Assembly (NCBI GenBank): GCA_009841145.1
Contig: VXMJ01000057.1
Span: forward strand, 1-64,000
Length of the DNA: 64,000 bases
Direction: 5' to 3'
Origin: Caldilineaceae bacterium SB0661_bin_34
GTDB taxonomy: Bacteria > Chloroflexota > Anaerolineae > Caldilineales > Caldilineaceae
The position numbers and the translations under genes were made by a program. The notes beneath the pieces were generated by a model. It had not been told where the DNA came from, did no database searches, and worked only from the letters and a program-made list of their open reading frames with translations. Shown here in pieces: positions 26,258-35,960 of this stretch. Within the stretch, counting starts at the first letter, position 1, and each line of letters begins with the position of its first letter.

Positions 26258-27688
26258 ATGCCTCAAGCCGAAGCCATGGCTGCGCCGCGCAATACATCCT
26301 CCATTACACAGGTTGACGACTTCAGCCGCGTGGCCCGCGATGGGTCGGACAGTCCCCTGCGGGATGAGCAGGGACTCATCGTCTCCGAACCGCAACGGGA
26401 ACGGGCTGTTGTGGTCGGCGTCGAACTCCGGTCGGAACCCGGAGCGCTGCCACTGGAGGATTCACTGGCCGAACTGGAGTTGCTGTCCGACACGGCCGGC
26501 ATCGACGTAGTCGCGCGCCTGAGCCAGCGTATGCAAACTCCGAACCCCGCCTCCCTGGTTGGCGAAGGCAAGGTCGCCGAATTGGCCGAAGTAGTTGCGG
26601 ACACCGGCGTCGGCGTCGTCGTTTTTGACGCGGAGCTGTCGCCCCGACAGCAGCGTGTCCTGGAAACAGCGGTGTCCGAAAACGTCAAGGTGATTGACAG
26701 AACCGCGCTCATTCTGGACATCTTCGCCAAGCACGCGCGTACGCGCGAGGGCATCGTGCAGGTTGAACTGGCCCAATACCAGTACAGGCTCCCGCGCCTG
26801 ACCAGGGCTTGGACCCACCTGGCCCGACAGGCCGGCGGTGGCGCCGGAGGACCGGGAGGAGGAGTTGGCCTGCGGGGTCCGGGCGAAACCCAGTTGGAGC
26901 TGGACCGGCGACAGATTACGTCCAGGATTGCCAGACTCAACACCGAACTGGAGACCATCAAGGCTCATCGGTTGCGCACCAGTGCCCGCCGCACCCAGGA
27001 TGCAACCCCGCGGCTGGGCCTGGTCGGCTACACCAATGCGGGCAAGAGCACGCTGCTGAACCGGTTGACTGACGCCTCGGTATACGCCGACGACCTGCTG
27101 TTTGCCACGTTGGATCCGATTACGCGCAAGTTGAAGCTGCCCAAGGGCCAGGAAGCCTTCGTAACCGACACGGTGGGTTTCATCCAGAAACTGCCCACCT
27201 CTTTGGTCGCGGCCTTTCGGGCCACCCTGGAAAGCGTCAACGAGGCCGACCTCCTGTTGCACGTGGTGGATGCGACGCATCCCAACCTGGAGGAACACAT
27301 CAACGTCGTTGAGGAACTGTTGGATTCGCTGGGTGCGGGGCGTACCCCGATGATTCTGGTACCCAACAAAACCGACCTTTTGGCAACAGGCCAGGACCCG
27401 CTGACCCGACTGCCCACCGGATGCCGGGAGACCTATCAGGCTGTCGCACCGGTCAGCGCGGCACACGGAACCGGCGTGGCCTCCCTGCTTGACACGCTGG
27501 TTGAAGTGCTCGCTTCGCAAATGGAGCCGGTCACACTACACGTACCCTACGCCCGAGGCGATGTGGTTTCACTGATTCATCGCTACGGACGGGTTGAATC
27601 GGAGTCCTACGACACCGACGGGACGCATTTGGTGGGGCGCGTGCCTCAACACCTCAGCGGGAAGCTGTCCTCCTTTGTAGTCAACTGA
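26258..27688 (+). CDS. hflX: Ribosome-associated GTPase HflX
   Basis: HflX binds the 50S/70S ribosome and splits stalled ribosomes under stress. The 476-residue protein has the N-terminal HflX domain (VGEGKVAELAEVV, IDRTALILDIFAKHA), the glycine-rich linker GGGAGGPGGGVGLRGPGE, then the GTPase motifs: G1 GYTNAGKS (about residue 255), G3 DTVGF and G4 NKTD. ATG at 26258 follows AGAAGG. It has an additional roughly 45-residue N-terminal stretch before the HflX domain. It is followed 49 bases later by citrate synthase; a shared transcript is possible. Confidence 0.95.
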   Translation: MPQAEAMAAPRNTSSITQVDDFSRVARDGSDSPLRDEQGLIVSEPQRERAVVVGVELRSEPGALPLEDSLAELELLSDTAGIDVVARLSQRMQTPNPASLVGEGKVAELAEVVADTGVGVVVFDAELSPRQQRVLETAVSENVKVIDRTALILDIFAKHARTREGIVQVELAQYQYRLPRLTRAWTHLARQAGGGAGGPGGGVGLRGPGETQLELDRRQITSRIARLNTELETIKAHRLRTSARRTQDATPRLGLVGYTNAGKSTLLNRLTDASVYADDLLFATLDPITRKLKLPKGQEAFVTDTVGFIQKLPTSLVAAFRATLESVNEADLLLHVVDATHPNLEEHINVVEELLDSLGAGRTPMILVPNKTDLLATGQDPLTRLPTGCRETYQAVAPVSAAHGTGVASLLDTLVEVLASQMEPVTLHVPYARGDVVSLIHRYGRVESESYDTDGTHLVGRVPQHLSGKLSSFVVN

Positions 27689-27737
27689 GCCGTACCACCG
27701 CCGATCCCGCACCGAAATTTGATCGGGAGCTGATTTG

Positions 27738-29021
27738 ATGTCGCAATCCGTAATCCTGACCGACAGCCACAACCGCACGCAGGTGGAGATGCCCGTCATC
27801 GACGGTGCCATCCCGGCCAAGTCCCTCCAGAAACTACGGGTGGCGCAAGACGGGGCGGGACTGGTGTCCTACGACCCGGGCTACCAGAACACGGCTCCGG
27901 CGATCAGCAGCATCACAATGATCGACGGCATGGCCGGGAAACTGTTGTATCGCGGCTATCCGATCGAAGTCCTGGCGGTTGAATCCAACTACCTGGAAGT
28001 GGCGTTTCTCCTCAACAACGGGGAATTGCCTTCCACCGCTGCCGCGGCTCGGTGGCGGGAGGAAATCCAGGCACACGCGACGTTGGACCCGTTCATCGTC
28101 GACCTGATTCGCTCCTTTCCGCGCGATGCGCATCCGATGGGCATCCTGATCAGCGCCCTGGGTGCCATGGGTACGCTGTATCCCGAGGCCAAGGAGGTTC
28201 TGGACAGCGATGTCCGGCGGCGGCAAGTGTATCGGCTGCTTGGGCAGCTGCCCGTGGTGGCCGCGCACATCTATTGCCATGGCCAGGGCATCGAGGCCGA
28301 GGAACCCAAGGCGGACGACGGCTATATCGGCAACTTTCTGCGGATGGTCCGAAACTTCGGCCTTGAAACCGCCGAGGAAGTCCCGGCCATCCGGGCCGCC
28401 ATGAACTGCTTGTTCATCCTGCACGCCGACCATGAGCAGAACTGTTCGACCACCGCCATGCGTTCCATCGGATCGTCCCATGCCGATCCCTACAGCAGCA
28501 TGGCCGGCGCCGTGGCCGCCCTGTATGGCCCGTTGCACGGCGGCGCCAACGAGGCGGTGTTGCGCATGCTCGAGGAAATCGAGTCCGCAGACCACGTGGA
28601 GGGCTTTTTGCAGCGCGTGATCAACCGGGAGGCCCTGCTGATGGGGTTTGGCCACCGGGTGTACAAAAACATGGACCCGCGGGCAACGTTGATCAAAACA
28701 CTGGCCTACAGCGTCTTCGAAGTCACGGGCGCCAATCCCAAGATCGACCTGGCCCTTGCCCTGGAGCAGACAGCGTTGGGCATGGAGTACTTCCAAGTCC
28801 GGCGCCTTTATCCGAACGTTGACTTCTACAGCGGCATCATCTACCAGGCCCTGGGCATTCCGGCGGACTATTACACCGTCCTGTTTGGCATCGCGCGCGC
28901 CGCGGGATGGCTGGCCCACTGGCAGGAGCAGCTGGAGGATCCGGCACAGAAAATCGCGCGTCCGAAGCAGATCTACCGCGGGCCGGACGAGCGGGCATTC
29001 GTGCCCTTGGAGCAACGTTGA
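27738..29021 (+). CDS. gltA: Citrate synthase
   Basis: This enzyme condenses oxaloacetate and acetyl-CoA to citrate, the entry step of the TCA cycle. The 427-residue protein shows the catalytic histidines in GPLHGGANE and GFGHRVYK, together with the FILHADHEQNCSTT signature. The length matches the hexameric or longer bacterial type. The start is ATG at 27738 after GGGAG; a TTG one codon upstream is less likely. It is 50 bases ahead of a D-2-hydroxyacid dehydrogenase gene on the same strand. No unusual residues were noticed. Confidence 0.95.
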   Translation: MSQSVILTDSHNRTQVEMPVIDGAIPAKSLQKLRVAQDGAGLVSYDPGYQNTAPAISSITMIDGMAGKLLYRGYPIEVLAVESNYLEVAFLLNNGELPSTAAAARWREEIQAHATLDPFIVDLIRSFPRDAHPMGILISALGAMGTLYPEAKEVLDSDVRRRQVYRLLGQLPVVAAHIYCHGQGIEAEEPKADDGYIGNFLRMVRNFGLETAEEVPAIRAAMNCLFILHADHEQNCSTTAMRSIGSSHADPYSSMAGAVAALYGPLHGGANEAVLRMLEEIESADHVEGFLQRVINREALLMGFGHRVYKNMDPRATLIKTLAYSVFEVTGANPKIDLALALEQTALGMEYFQVRRLYPNVDFYSGIIYQALGIPADYYTVLFGIARAAGWLAHWQEQLEDPAQKIARPKQIYRGPDERAFVPLEQR

Positions 29022-29070
29022 CGGTGGGTCCCCGCATCCGCCCTTCCACCTTCCGCCAGGAGACGACAGC

Positions 29071-30057
29071 ATGAGCAAGGCCAAGGTATTCGTGACGCGC
29101 ATCATCCCTGAACCGGGCATGCAGACGGTGCGGGACGCCGTGGACGCGACGGTCTGGCCGGAGGATTTGCCGCCACCCAGGGAGACCGTCCTGGAAGGGG
29201 TAAGGGGGTGCGACGGCATTCTGTCCCTGCTGACCACGCCGATTGACCAGGAGGTCATGGATGCCGCGGGTCCGCAGTTGAAAGTGGTCAGCAACTACGC
29301 GGTCGGCTTCGACAACGTGGACACGGACACCGCGACAGCCCGGAATGTCCCCGTCGGACACACCCCGGATGTTCTCACGGATACCACCGCGGATTTCGCC
29401 TTCACCTTGCTGATGGCCGCGGCCAGGCGGGTCACGGAAGGATCCCGCTATGTGCTGGAAGGCAAGTGGCAGACCTGGGGACCCTCGTTGCTCCTGGGTC
29501 AGGACATCACGGATGCAACCCTGGGTATTGTCGGATTTGGGCGGATTGGCAAGGGCATGGCCCGCCGCGCCTCGGGTTTCGACATGGACATCCTCTTTGC
29601 CGACGATTGGGTGGCGGCGGATGATCCGGTGGCGGTCGCAATGGGTGCCCGCAAGGTGGACCTGGATACACTCCTTGCCGAATCGGACTTTGTGTCCGTT
29701 CACACACCGCTCACACCGGAAACCACGCATCTGTTCGATGCCGCGGCCTTCGCCAGAATGAAGTCCACGGCCGTCCTGATCAACACCGCCCGCGGTCCGC
29801 TCGTGAATCCCGACGATCTGCATGCGGCCCTGAAATCGGGAGACATCCTCTACGCGGCCCTTGATGTCACGGAGCCCGAACCGCTTCCGCTCGACAGTCC
29901 GCTGTTGGAACTCGACAACATCATTGTTGTGCCGCACATTGCCAGCGCGAGCGTGACCACTCGGGCGCGCATGTCCGAGATTGCGGCCGCCAACCTTCTT
30001 GCCGGTTTGGAAGGCAGGCGGCTCCCGCATTGCGCCAACCCCGAAGTGTACGGTTAG
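29071..30057 (+). CDS. D-2-hydroxyacid dehydrogenase (glyoxylate/hydroxypyruvate reductase-like)
   Basis: This 328-residue NAD(P)-dependent dehydrogenase has the Rossmann motif GIVGFGRIGKGMA (about residue 153), the catalytic Arg in NTARGPLVN and the C-terminal His in VVPHIASAS. The sequence pattern SNYAVGFDNVD is typical of glyoxylate reductases. The ATG at 29071 follows AGGAG (29058-29062); the longer open frame from 28756 lies inside citrate synthase. Placement after citrate synthase suggests a link to glyoxylate or TCA metabolism, but this is inference. Confidence 0.9.
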   Translation: MSKAKVFVTRIIPEPGMQTVRDAVDATVWPEDLPPPRETVLEGVRGCDGILSLLTTPIDQEVMDAAGPQLKVVSNYAVGFDNVDTDTATARNVPVGHTPDVLTDTTADFAFTLLMAAARRVTEGSRYVLEGKWQTWGPSLLLGQDITDATLGIVGFGRIGKGMARRASGFDMDILFADDWVAADDPVAVAMGARKVDLDTLLAESDFVSVHTPLTPETTHLFDAAAFARMKSTAVLINTARGPLVNPDDLHAALKSGDILYAALDVTEPEPLPLDSPLLELDNIIVVPHIASASVTTRARMSEIAAANLLAGLEGRRLPHCANPEVYG

Positions 30058-30391
30058 CCGTCCGGTGCGGCTCATCCCCTGCAGCCCGGATTGACCACAG
30101 GCAACCCGGCAATCCTGCAGAGCACGTTTGCTGACGGGGCGGAACTCGGGACAAGGACAGCCGCACGTCCCGGCCCCCTGGGCAGGCCGGCTTCATCGGT
30201 CATGGACACGGCCCGACAAGGATCGGACAACCGGCCTCGTCGCCACTGGGGTTCCGGACTTACGTTCCACTGCCCGACCGAGCCAACGGGAACGTTGATC
30301 TCCGGGAGCCGGTCGTTAGGCCCGGCGAACGGGCCAGGTGTTTGCCGGGGTCGGAACTACGCTGTCAACTGCCGGCGGCGCACGCTCGCGG
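30058..30391. other. Convergent intergenic region
   Basis: This 334-base gap lies between two convergent genes, the hydroxyacid dehydrogenase and recG. I see no gene, tRNA or strong hairpin followed by a T-run in either direction. Confidence 0.4.
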
Positions 30392-32842
30392 CTAGAAGGG
30401 TATTGCAGGTTGTGCGGATGAATCGGATTTGTCCGGTTCCGGAAATTCGCGCGCTATCCATTCCACAACCTGGTTGTCGATCCAAGCAGCCCTGTCCAAG
30501 TCCGGCAGGCCAGTCTGCCGTGTACCCATGAGTTCCCCCGGCCCCCGCTGCTTCAAGTCGTATTCGGCGATTTCGAAACCATTGTCCAACGACGTCAGGA
30601 TTTCCAGCCGTTCCCGGGACTCCTGATCGTCCGTGCTACAGAACAGTACGCAGGTCCCGGGGTGGCTTCCCCGCCCGACCCGACTGCGCAACTGGTGCAG
30701 TTGGGCCAACCCGTAGTGCTCGGCGTTTTCGATGAGCATCAACGTTGCATTGGGTACATCGATGCCGACTTCGATAACCGTTGTGGCTACCAACACGTCT
30801 ATGGACCCCTGGCGGAATCCTTCCATCGCCGCGTCCGCTTCGGGCTGGTCCATGCGCCCATGGAGCTTGGCCAACCGTAGGTCGGGGAACACGTCGCGGA
30901 CCAGCCACTCGAACTCCGTTTCCACCGCACCCACCGACGCCTCGTGCCGGTCCGCGTCGATGCGGGGATAGACAATGCAGGCCTGTCGGCCTTCCGCAAC
31001 TTGCCGCCTCAGGTGACGGTGCACCTGCCGGCGATCCTCCGGTCTGCGGAGCAGGGTCCGGATGGGAAACCGGCCGGCCGGCCGGCTTCGAATTTCGGTG
31101 ACATCGGAGAAGCCAGTCAGTATCCGGTTGAGCGAGCGCGGAATCGGTGTGGCCGACATCGATATCACGTGTGGTGTAAGGCTCCCAGCCGCGCCACGCA
31201 ACTCGTCGGAAACGCTTTCCCGTTGGTTTACGCCGAATCGGTGTTCCTCGTCGATCACCAGCAATCCAAGACGGTGGAACCGCACCTGTGCCTGCACCAA
31301 GGCCGTAGTGCCAACCACGATGCGGCTCTGGCCGTTGGCCAGCCGCGTACGGACGTCGGACTGCTCCGCCTGGGTCTGGGATCCCGCCAGTAAGTCCACT
31401 TGGACCGGATCCAATGCCCGATCGCCCTTGATGCCCTTGACTAGGGCATCAAGCGTGTTCCGATGTTGGCGCGCCAGCAACTGTGTGGGCGCAATCATCA
31501 CAGCCTGGAACCCCAGGTCCGCAGTCAAAATCATGGCAGCGGCAACGACGGCGGTCTTGCCGCTGCCGGCTTCACCGCGTACCATGCGGCGGGTCGGAAC
31601 ATCGTCGTCCAAATCATCCAAGATCTCAATCACTGCTCGTTGCTGCTCTTTCGTGAGCTGAAACGGCAGCGACGCGGCGTACTCGGCGATGAACGTCGGT
31701 GGTGCCGGCATGCGCGGTGCCTGCCGATCGAGCCACGCCCTGCGGCCGGCCCGGATGCGGTCGTGCAACCCATACAGTTCCTGGAACGCCATCCGCCGGC
31801 GCGCCCTGATCCACTCCTCCTCCTCCGCAGGTTGGTGGAGCATCTTGAGCGTCATCCATAGGGAAGGAAGGTCGTAACGCTGTCGCAAGTCCCCTGACAA
31901 GGGATCGTTGAGCTGCTGGTGCAACCGCGCATCCAGGAGGCCGCCAACCAGTTTGCGCATAAAACTGTTGGTCAGGCCCGCCGCCAGCCGATAAATGGGA
32001 AAGCAAGTGTGGCGGGGCATGTGCCCGCGGGCGGCAAGATCCAGATTCTGTCGAACGGTTCGGCCGTCAATCGGTTGCATCTGGGGATTGTTGATAAAGC
32101 ACCGCGTGCCCCGCTTCTCGACTTGGCCGTAAATGTGGTAGAGCGCCCCTTCATCAACTGCATTGAAGACCCACTGATTCCACCAAATCAGCTCGACTTC
32201 CCCAGAACCATCCGCAATCCGCGCCCGGATGCCCGTCTTGCCCACATACTTGCCGTAACGGAAACGAGCCTTGCTGCCGGTCACAACGCGTCCCATCACG
32301 GACACCGCGCGTCCGGGTTCCAGTTCGCTCAATTGCAGGTTGTCGAACATCTGATACCGCCTCGGGAAAAAAAACAGAAGATCCCCCAAGGTGTGGACAT
32401 TAAGTTGTGCCAGCCTTTCGGCCATCGCCGGTCCTACTCCTCGGACAGCAGTGACCGGATCATCCAGTCCGGCATCGGTTTTAACCAGGTCCTGTCCGGC
32501 ATGTCGATCGTTCATGGCCGCGTGTAGCTCCTCCTCCTCCGCGTCCAAGTCCGCCCCGCTTTGGTTCGAGCCCTCGCACCAGCCGCGCAGGTGCCGAAGC
32601 AGCGACGGCCGCAAATGCTCACAGTCGTCATACAGTCCCAACAACTCTGCGACCGTCTCGATGGCATCCGTGGCCAAATCGGTCGTCTGGGCCGCGTGGG
32701 CCCAGCTGATCCCCAACTTTCGCATACCCCAGGGGGTACTGCGATTGGCAAAACCCTGTGCTTCTTCCAGATCGAGGACCAGCTGCAGACGCGCCAGGAG
32801 CGCCATGCCAGCCTGATTCGGCCCGTTCACAGTCACAAGCAT
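30392..32842 (-). CDS. recG: ATP-dependent DNA helicase RecG
   Basis: RecG remodels stalled replication forks and branched DNA. The protein has an N-terminal region of about 130 residues before the wedge-domain opening VRGVGPAMAERLAQLNVHTL, then the SF2 helicase core: P-loop GEAGSGKT (usual family form GDVGSGKT), DEEHRFG, SATPIPRS and the C-terminal QLRSRVGRG. Length 816 exceeds the roughly 690 of E. coli. I chose the ATG at 32842, which overlaps the end of the degV gene and follows GGTGGAGCG. It is the third gene of a FakA-DegV-RecG operon. Confidence 0.93.
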   Translation of the reverse strand: MLVTVNGPNQAGMALLARLQLVLDLEEAQGFANRSTPWGMRKLGISWAHAAQTTDLATDAIETVAELLGLYDDCEHLRPSLLRHLRGWCEGSNQSGADLDAEEEELHAAMNDRHAGQDLVKTDAGLDDPVTAVRGVGPAMAERLAQLNVHTLGDLLFFFPRRYQMFDNLQLSELEPGRAVSVMGRVVTGSKARFRYGKYVGKTGIRARIADGSGEVELIWWNQWVFNAVDEGALYHIYGQVEKRGTRCFINNPQMQPIDGRTVRQNLDLAARGHMPRHTCFPIYRLAAGLTNSFMRKLVGGLLDARLHQQLNDPLSGDLRQRYDLPSLWMTLKMLHQPAEEEEWIRARRRMAFQELYGLHDRIRAGRRAWLDRQAPRMPAPPTFIAEYAASLPFQLTKEQQRAVIEILDDLDDDVPTRRMVRGEAGSGKTAVVAAAMILTADLGFQAVMIAPTQLLARQHRNTLDALVKGIKGDRALDPVQVDLLAGSQTQAEQSDVRTRLANGQSRIVVGTTALVQAQVRFHRLGLLVIDEEHRFGVNQRESVSDELRGAAGSLTPHVISMSATPIPRSLNRILTGFSDVTEIRSRPAGRFPIRTLLRRPEDRRQVHRHLRRQVAEGRQACIVYPRIDADRHEASVGAVETEFEWLVRDVFPDLRLAKLHGRMDQPEADAAMEGFRQGSIDVLVATTVIEVGIDVPNATLMLIENAEHYGLAQLHQLRSRVGRGSHPGTCVLFCSTDDQESRERLEILTSLDNGFEIAEYDLKQRGPGELMGTRQTGLPDLDRAAWIDNQVVEWIAREFPEPDKSDSSAQPAIPF

Positions 32843-33675
32843 CGCTCCACCACCACCGCACCGACCACATTGGGGCCCAATTGGGCCGCCAATCCAGGCG
32901 GATACGGCAGGTCCACCACACTGATCCCCGGGATTTCCTGGGGAAGGCGTTCTCGCAGACTGGTCGCCACGTCGGAATAGGCATGGTGCATGATGCCGAT
33001 CTGCTCGATCTGCGTGTACTCCAGGACATGGGCGCACAACGTGTTGGTCAACTGCTCCCGGCTACAAACTTTCTCAATGGGGATCAGTCTGCCTTCCTCC
33101 ATCGTCAACAGGGGCTTGATCCCCAACAGCGATCCCAGGCGGCTCAAAGAGGCTGTGAGGCCGGTGCTTCTCTCGAGATAATGGAGGCTTTCCGCGAAGA
33201 AGGTGGCAAACAACCTGGGAACAGTGCCAGCCACCTCCCGGGTAATCCAATTCATGTCCGAGCCCGCGGCGGCGGCCACCACCGCCGTCTCAACGAGGAA
33301 CCCCAGCCCCAAGGAAACACTGCGCGAGTCGATGACACGTACGGACACCCCCGCCAAGTCCCTGCTCGCGCTCACCACCGCCTGATGGATGGGACTCACC
33401 ATGCCACTACTGTGAATCGCGACGATGCTCCGGCTCTCGCGGGCCGCCAACTCAAGGGTTGCCCGCACCGTATCGGGCTTCGGTGGCACCACTTCCGGCA
33501 TGGAGGCGGACGTGCACGGTCCAGAACGGACCAGCCGGTCGAACATAGCGTCCGCCGTGAGTTCCGTATCCTCCACTTCCTGCCCAAGCAGGCGGATCCG
33601 ATGGGGAATGGTAAACACCGGCAGACCCGTCCGAAGAAAGGCGTAGCTATCCGTGACGATCGCGGTGTCTTGCAT
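32833..33675 (-). CDS. DegV family fatty-acid-binding protein
   Basis: DegV/FakB proteins hold a fatty acid while a FakA kinase phosphorylates it. The 280-residue protein has the N-terminal IVTDSYAFL, the ATSASMPEV-like segment TSASMPEVVPPK, and the fatty-acid pocket region IHSSGMVSPIHQAV. It is 31 bases downstream of a FakA-like gene and overlaps recG by ten bases (32833-32842). This pairing supports a FakA/FakB fatty-acid activation system. Binding specificity cannot be told from sequence. Confidence 0.88.
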   Translation of the reverse strand: MQDTAIVTDSYAFLRTGLPVFTIPHRIRLLGQEVEDTELTADAMFDRLVRSGPCTSASMPEVVPPKPDTVRATLELAARESRSIVAIHSSGMVSPIHQAVVSASRDLAGVSVRVIDSRSVSLGLGFLVETAVVAAAAGSDMNWITREVAGTVPRLFATFFAESLHYLERSTGLTASLSRLGSLLGIKPLLTMEEGRLIPIEKVCSREQLTNTLCAHVLEYTQIEQIGIMHHAYSDVATSLRERLPQEIPGISVVDLPYPPGLAAQLGPNVVGAVVVERCL

Positions 33676-33706
33676 GAAGATGTTCGACGAAGGTCAAGGA
33701 CGCCTG

Positions 33707-35389
33707 CTACTCGATCGCAAACAAGTACATGTGGTTCCGTTGGCGGGTGTCCACCCACTCCAGGTCAAGTGAAGTGGCAGCGGCAACCAGCGCCTCCACG
33801 GCCGCATCCTGGTCAGGCCCGGCGTCGGCTCCCCGGTACGCGGTCAGGAACTCCGCCTGCCCTTGCTGAATCGCTGCAAACTGAGGCTGAAGATATTCCC
33901 TCAGGAGAAAGTCCACTGCGTCCTCAACCCGGGACCATCCTCCCAACACGGTTTCGCCGCCAGCGAGCGCTACGAACTGTCCTTCCAACACCGGTCCACG
34001 CTCCGAACCGGAATTGCGCACGGACTTGGCAACAGAGCCGTACACGGACGCATTGGCTGCTTCCTGCATTCCGCCCACAACCGCATTCCGGGGTCCCCCG
34101 CTTGGTTCGAACCTGTACATCGCGGCCACGCCGGACAACACAAAGGGAGTACCAATCACGGTCGCCGAGGCGGGTGGTAAACCAGCTACGGCAGCCTGTG
34201 CTGCCGGCAGGGCATTGCTGTGGTTGGGCAGCACGAGCACGTGGCTGCCTCCGGCTGTCCGGATTGCATCCTGAAACTGTCCCACCGAGGGGTTGTAGGT
34301 ATCGTTGCATTGAATCAAGCAATTGGCTCCCAGCGACTCGAACAATTCCGCGAACCCCGGACCAGCCGCAACCGCGACCAAGGCCAGTTCATCGGATCGG
34401 GCTGGTTGAAGCACCTGTACTGTCCCTTGGTCCTGTGTGGATGCCCGGTCCTTCGCCATGGCCGCGGCCTGAGCATCCAGATTCTCGACCACGACATCCG
34501 TAATGAAAGCACTGGCACAGCCCCATGACAACACTGTGCCCGGATCGCGCGCATGCACGTGCACCTTGACCAGTTCCTCGTTGCCTTCGACTAATCCGTA
34601 CTCGCCCATGGCTTGCAGTTCGGCGCGCATTTGGTCCACGGGATTGACCGGATGGTGTGCCAGGAACTGGATATCGAAGCCGTGTTCGACAGCCGGAACT
34701 TCGCCCTTGGCATAACCGACAGGCAACGGTGCTATGGATTCGGCCGGCGGGTCGAATTCGGAAACCTGCACGCCCCTAAAACCCTTAAGCAGACCTTCCA
34801 GGTAAAGTGCCAAACCCCATCCACCTGCGTCCACGACTCCTGCCTCCTTCAGGACAGGCAGGAGTTCCGGGGTACGTTGAACCGAATCCCTGGCTTCCTC
34901 ACACGCCGCGGACAACATGGCGTCGAAGCCGACCGACACGGGCAGCCGGGCCACGTGCTCCGCAACATCCCGAGCCACGGTCAACACCGTACCTTCCCGC
35001 GGTTCGGCCACGGCGGACTGCGACTTTCCGGCTCCCGCCGCGAACGCCTTTGGCAACACGGAGGCATCCAGCCGGCCGGCTGATGTCACCTCTGCGGCAA
35101 AGCCAGCCATGAACTGGCTGAGGATGACACCAGAATTGCCCCTCGATCCGGCCAAGGCAGCTTGCGCTGCTCGGGCCCATATGGCCCGGGCGTCGTCCGG
35201 GCCCGAACTGCCGGCAGCCTCTACGACCGCCTGCAATGTCAGTGTCAGGTTAGTTCCGGTATCTCCGTCGGGAACCGGAAACACGTTCTCGCGGTTCAGC
35301 TGCTCCCGGTGCCGCGCCACCCAAGCGGTGGCCATACCAAGCATGCGGACGGCCACGTCGCGGGATACGGGTCCTGTCTGGGATTGCAC
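33707..35389 (-). CDS. DAK domain protein, FakA-like fatty acid kinase
   Basis: The N-terminal DhaL-type ATP domain shows NVFPVPDGDTGTNLTLTL with the Mg-binding aspartates and the ASR motif ALAGSRGNSGVILSQ. A central linker and a C-terminal domain bring it to about 560 residues, the usual FakA size. The start is uncertain: the frame is open to 35548; GTG at 35389 gives the normal FakA N terminus, while TTG at 35422 has a better GGTGG site. A TATAAT at 35465-35470 on this strand supports a start in this range. Operon with degV and recG; divergent from rpmB. Confidence 0.85.
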   Translation of the reverse strand: MQSQTGPVSRDVAVRMLGMATAWVARHREQLNRENVFPVPDGDTGTNLTLTLQAVVEAAGSSGPDDARAIWARAAQAALAGSRGNSGVILSQFMAGFAAEVTSAGRLDASVLPKAFAAGAGKSQSAVAEPREGTVLTVARDVAEHVARLPVSVGFDAMLSAACEEARDSVQRTPELLPVLKEAGVVDAGGWGLALYLEGLLKGFRGVQVSEFDPPAESIAPLPVGYAKGEVPAVEHGFDIQFLAHHPVNPVDQMRAELQAMGEYGLVEGNEELVKVHVHARDPGTVLSWGCASAFITDVVVENLDAQAAAMAKDRASTQDQGTVQVLQPARSDELALVAVAAGPGFAELFESLGANCLIQCNDTYNPSVGQFQDAIRTAGGSHVLVLPNHSNALPAAQAAVAGLPPASATVIGTPFVLSGVAAMYRFEPSGGPRNAVVGGMQEAANASVYGSVAKSVRNSGSERGPVLEGQFVALAGGETVLGGWSRVEDAVDFLLREYLQPQFAAIQQGQAEFLTAYRGADAGPDQDAAVEALVAAATSLDLEWVDTRQRNHMYLFAIE

Positions 35390-35464
35390 GGGGGTATCGC
35401 TGAATTTGCGCCGAACAGGCAAGGCCCACCAAGCCGGACGGTGGACACCGTGCCCTCGGTGCAA

Positions 35465-35470
35465 ATTATA
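35465..35470 (-). promoter_or_regulatory. -10 element of the fakA-degV-recG operon
   Basis: On the minus strand a perfect TATAAT gives an expected start near 35458. No canonical -35 hexamer is seen at 17 bases. Confidence 0.45.
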
Positions 35471-35783
35471 GACATTCGAACCGGTTGGGCCCCGGTGTGG
35501 GGTTGTCCCGGTAAGGCTCCGGGTTCGAAAATCGCGGATTGGGCCCACAGATCCCTGCCGGCACTCTCGCGGCCGGTCGGGCGCGAGCCGACCTCCGCCA
35601 CCAACGGATCTGGTTCAACCCGGAAGCCTCGACGCCGTACTGCAAACCCCTGCCACTACCGTCGTTGGATCAAACCTCCACCCAATCGGGCGAGTTGGAG
35701 TAGACTGTCTGCTTGCCTCCCAGGCGTCCACGCGGCGCCCACACGGAAGGAAACACGATCGGGACTGTCGAGAGGAAGCAACA
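35471..35783. other. Divergent control region between fakA-like gene and rpmB
   Basis: About 310 bases remain after the fakA -10 element. They carry the rpmB ribosome-binding site (GAGGAAG, about 35770-35777). No ORF, tRNA or riboswitch was recognised. A TAGACT at about 35701 could be an rpmB -10 element but lacks a -35. Confidence 0.4.
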
Positions 35784-35960
35784 ATGCCAAAGTGCGACAA
35801 CTGTGCCAAAGGCCCCCTGTACGGCAACAACAGACCCTGGTCGAACAAGGCAACCCGAAGGCAGTGGCACCCCAACATTCAAAAGATCAAGGTGATCGAG
35901 GCCGGCCGCAAGGTGACCAAGCGACTGTGTACCTCCTGCATCAAGTCCCTGAGTCGTTAG
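35784..35960 (+). CDS. rpmB: Large ribosomal subunit protein bL28
   Basis: This 58-residue ribosomal protein was found by direct translation. It starts [15 protein letters not shown] and continues [19 protein letters not shown], the L28 core, ending in [12 protein letters not shown]. The two CxxC pairs (CDNC and CTSC) mark the zinc-binding form of L28. ATG at 35784 follows GAGGAAG. It is divergent from the fakA-degV-recG operon, a conserved neighbourhood in Firmicutes and Chloroflexota, and overlaps the convergent rlmN by three bases. Confidence 0.95.
   Translation: MPKCDNCAKGPLYGNNRPWSNKATRRQWHPNIQKIKVIEAGRKVTKRLCTSCIKSLSR

Noticed and set aside
32758-34503. 581-codon plus-strand frame opposite degV and the fakA-like gene
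   Set aside because: It is a shadow of the operon with no recognisable domain.
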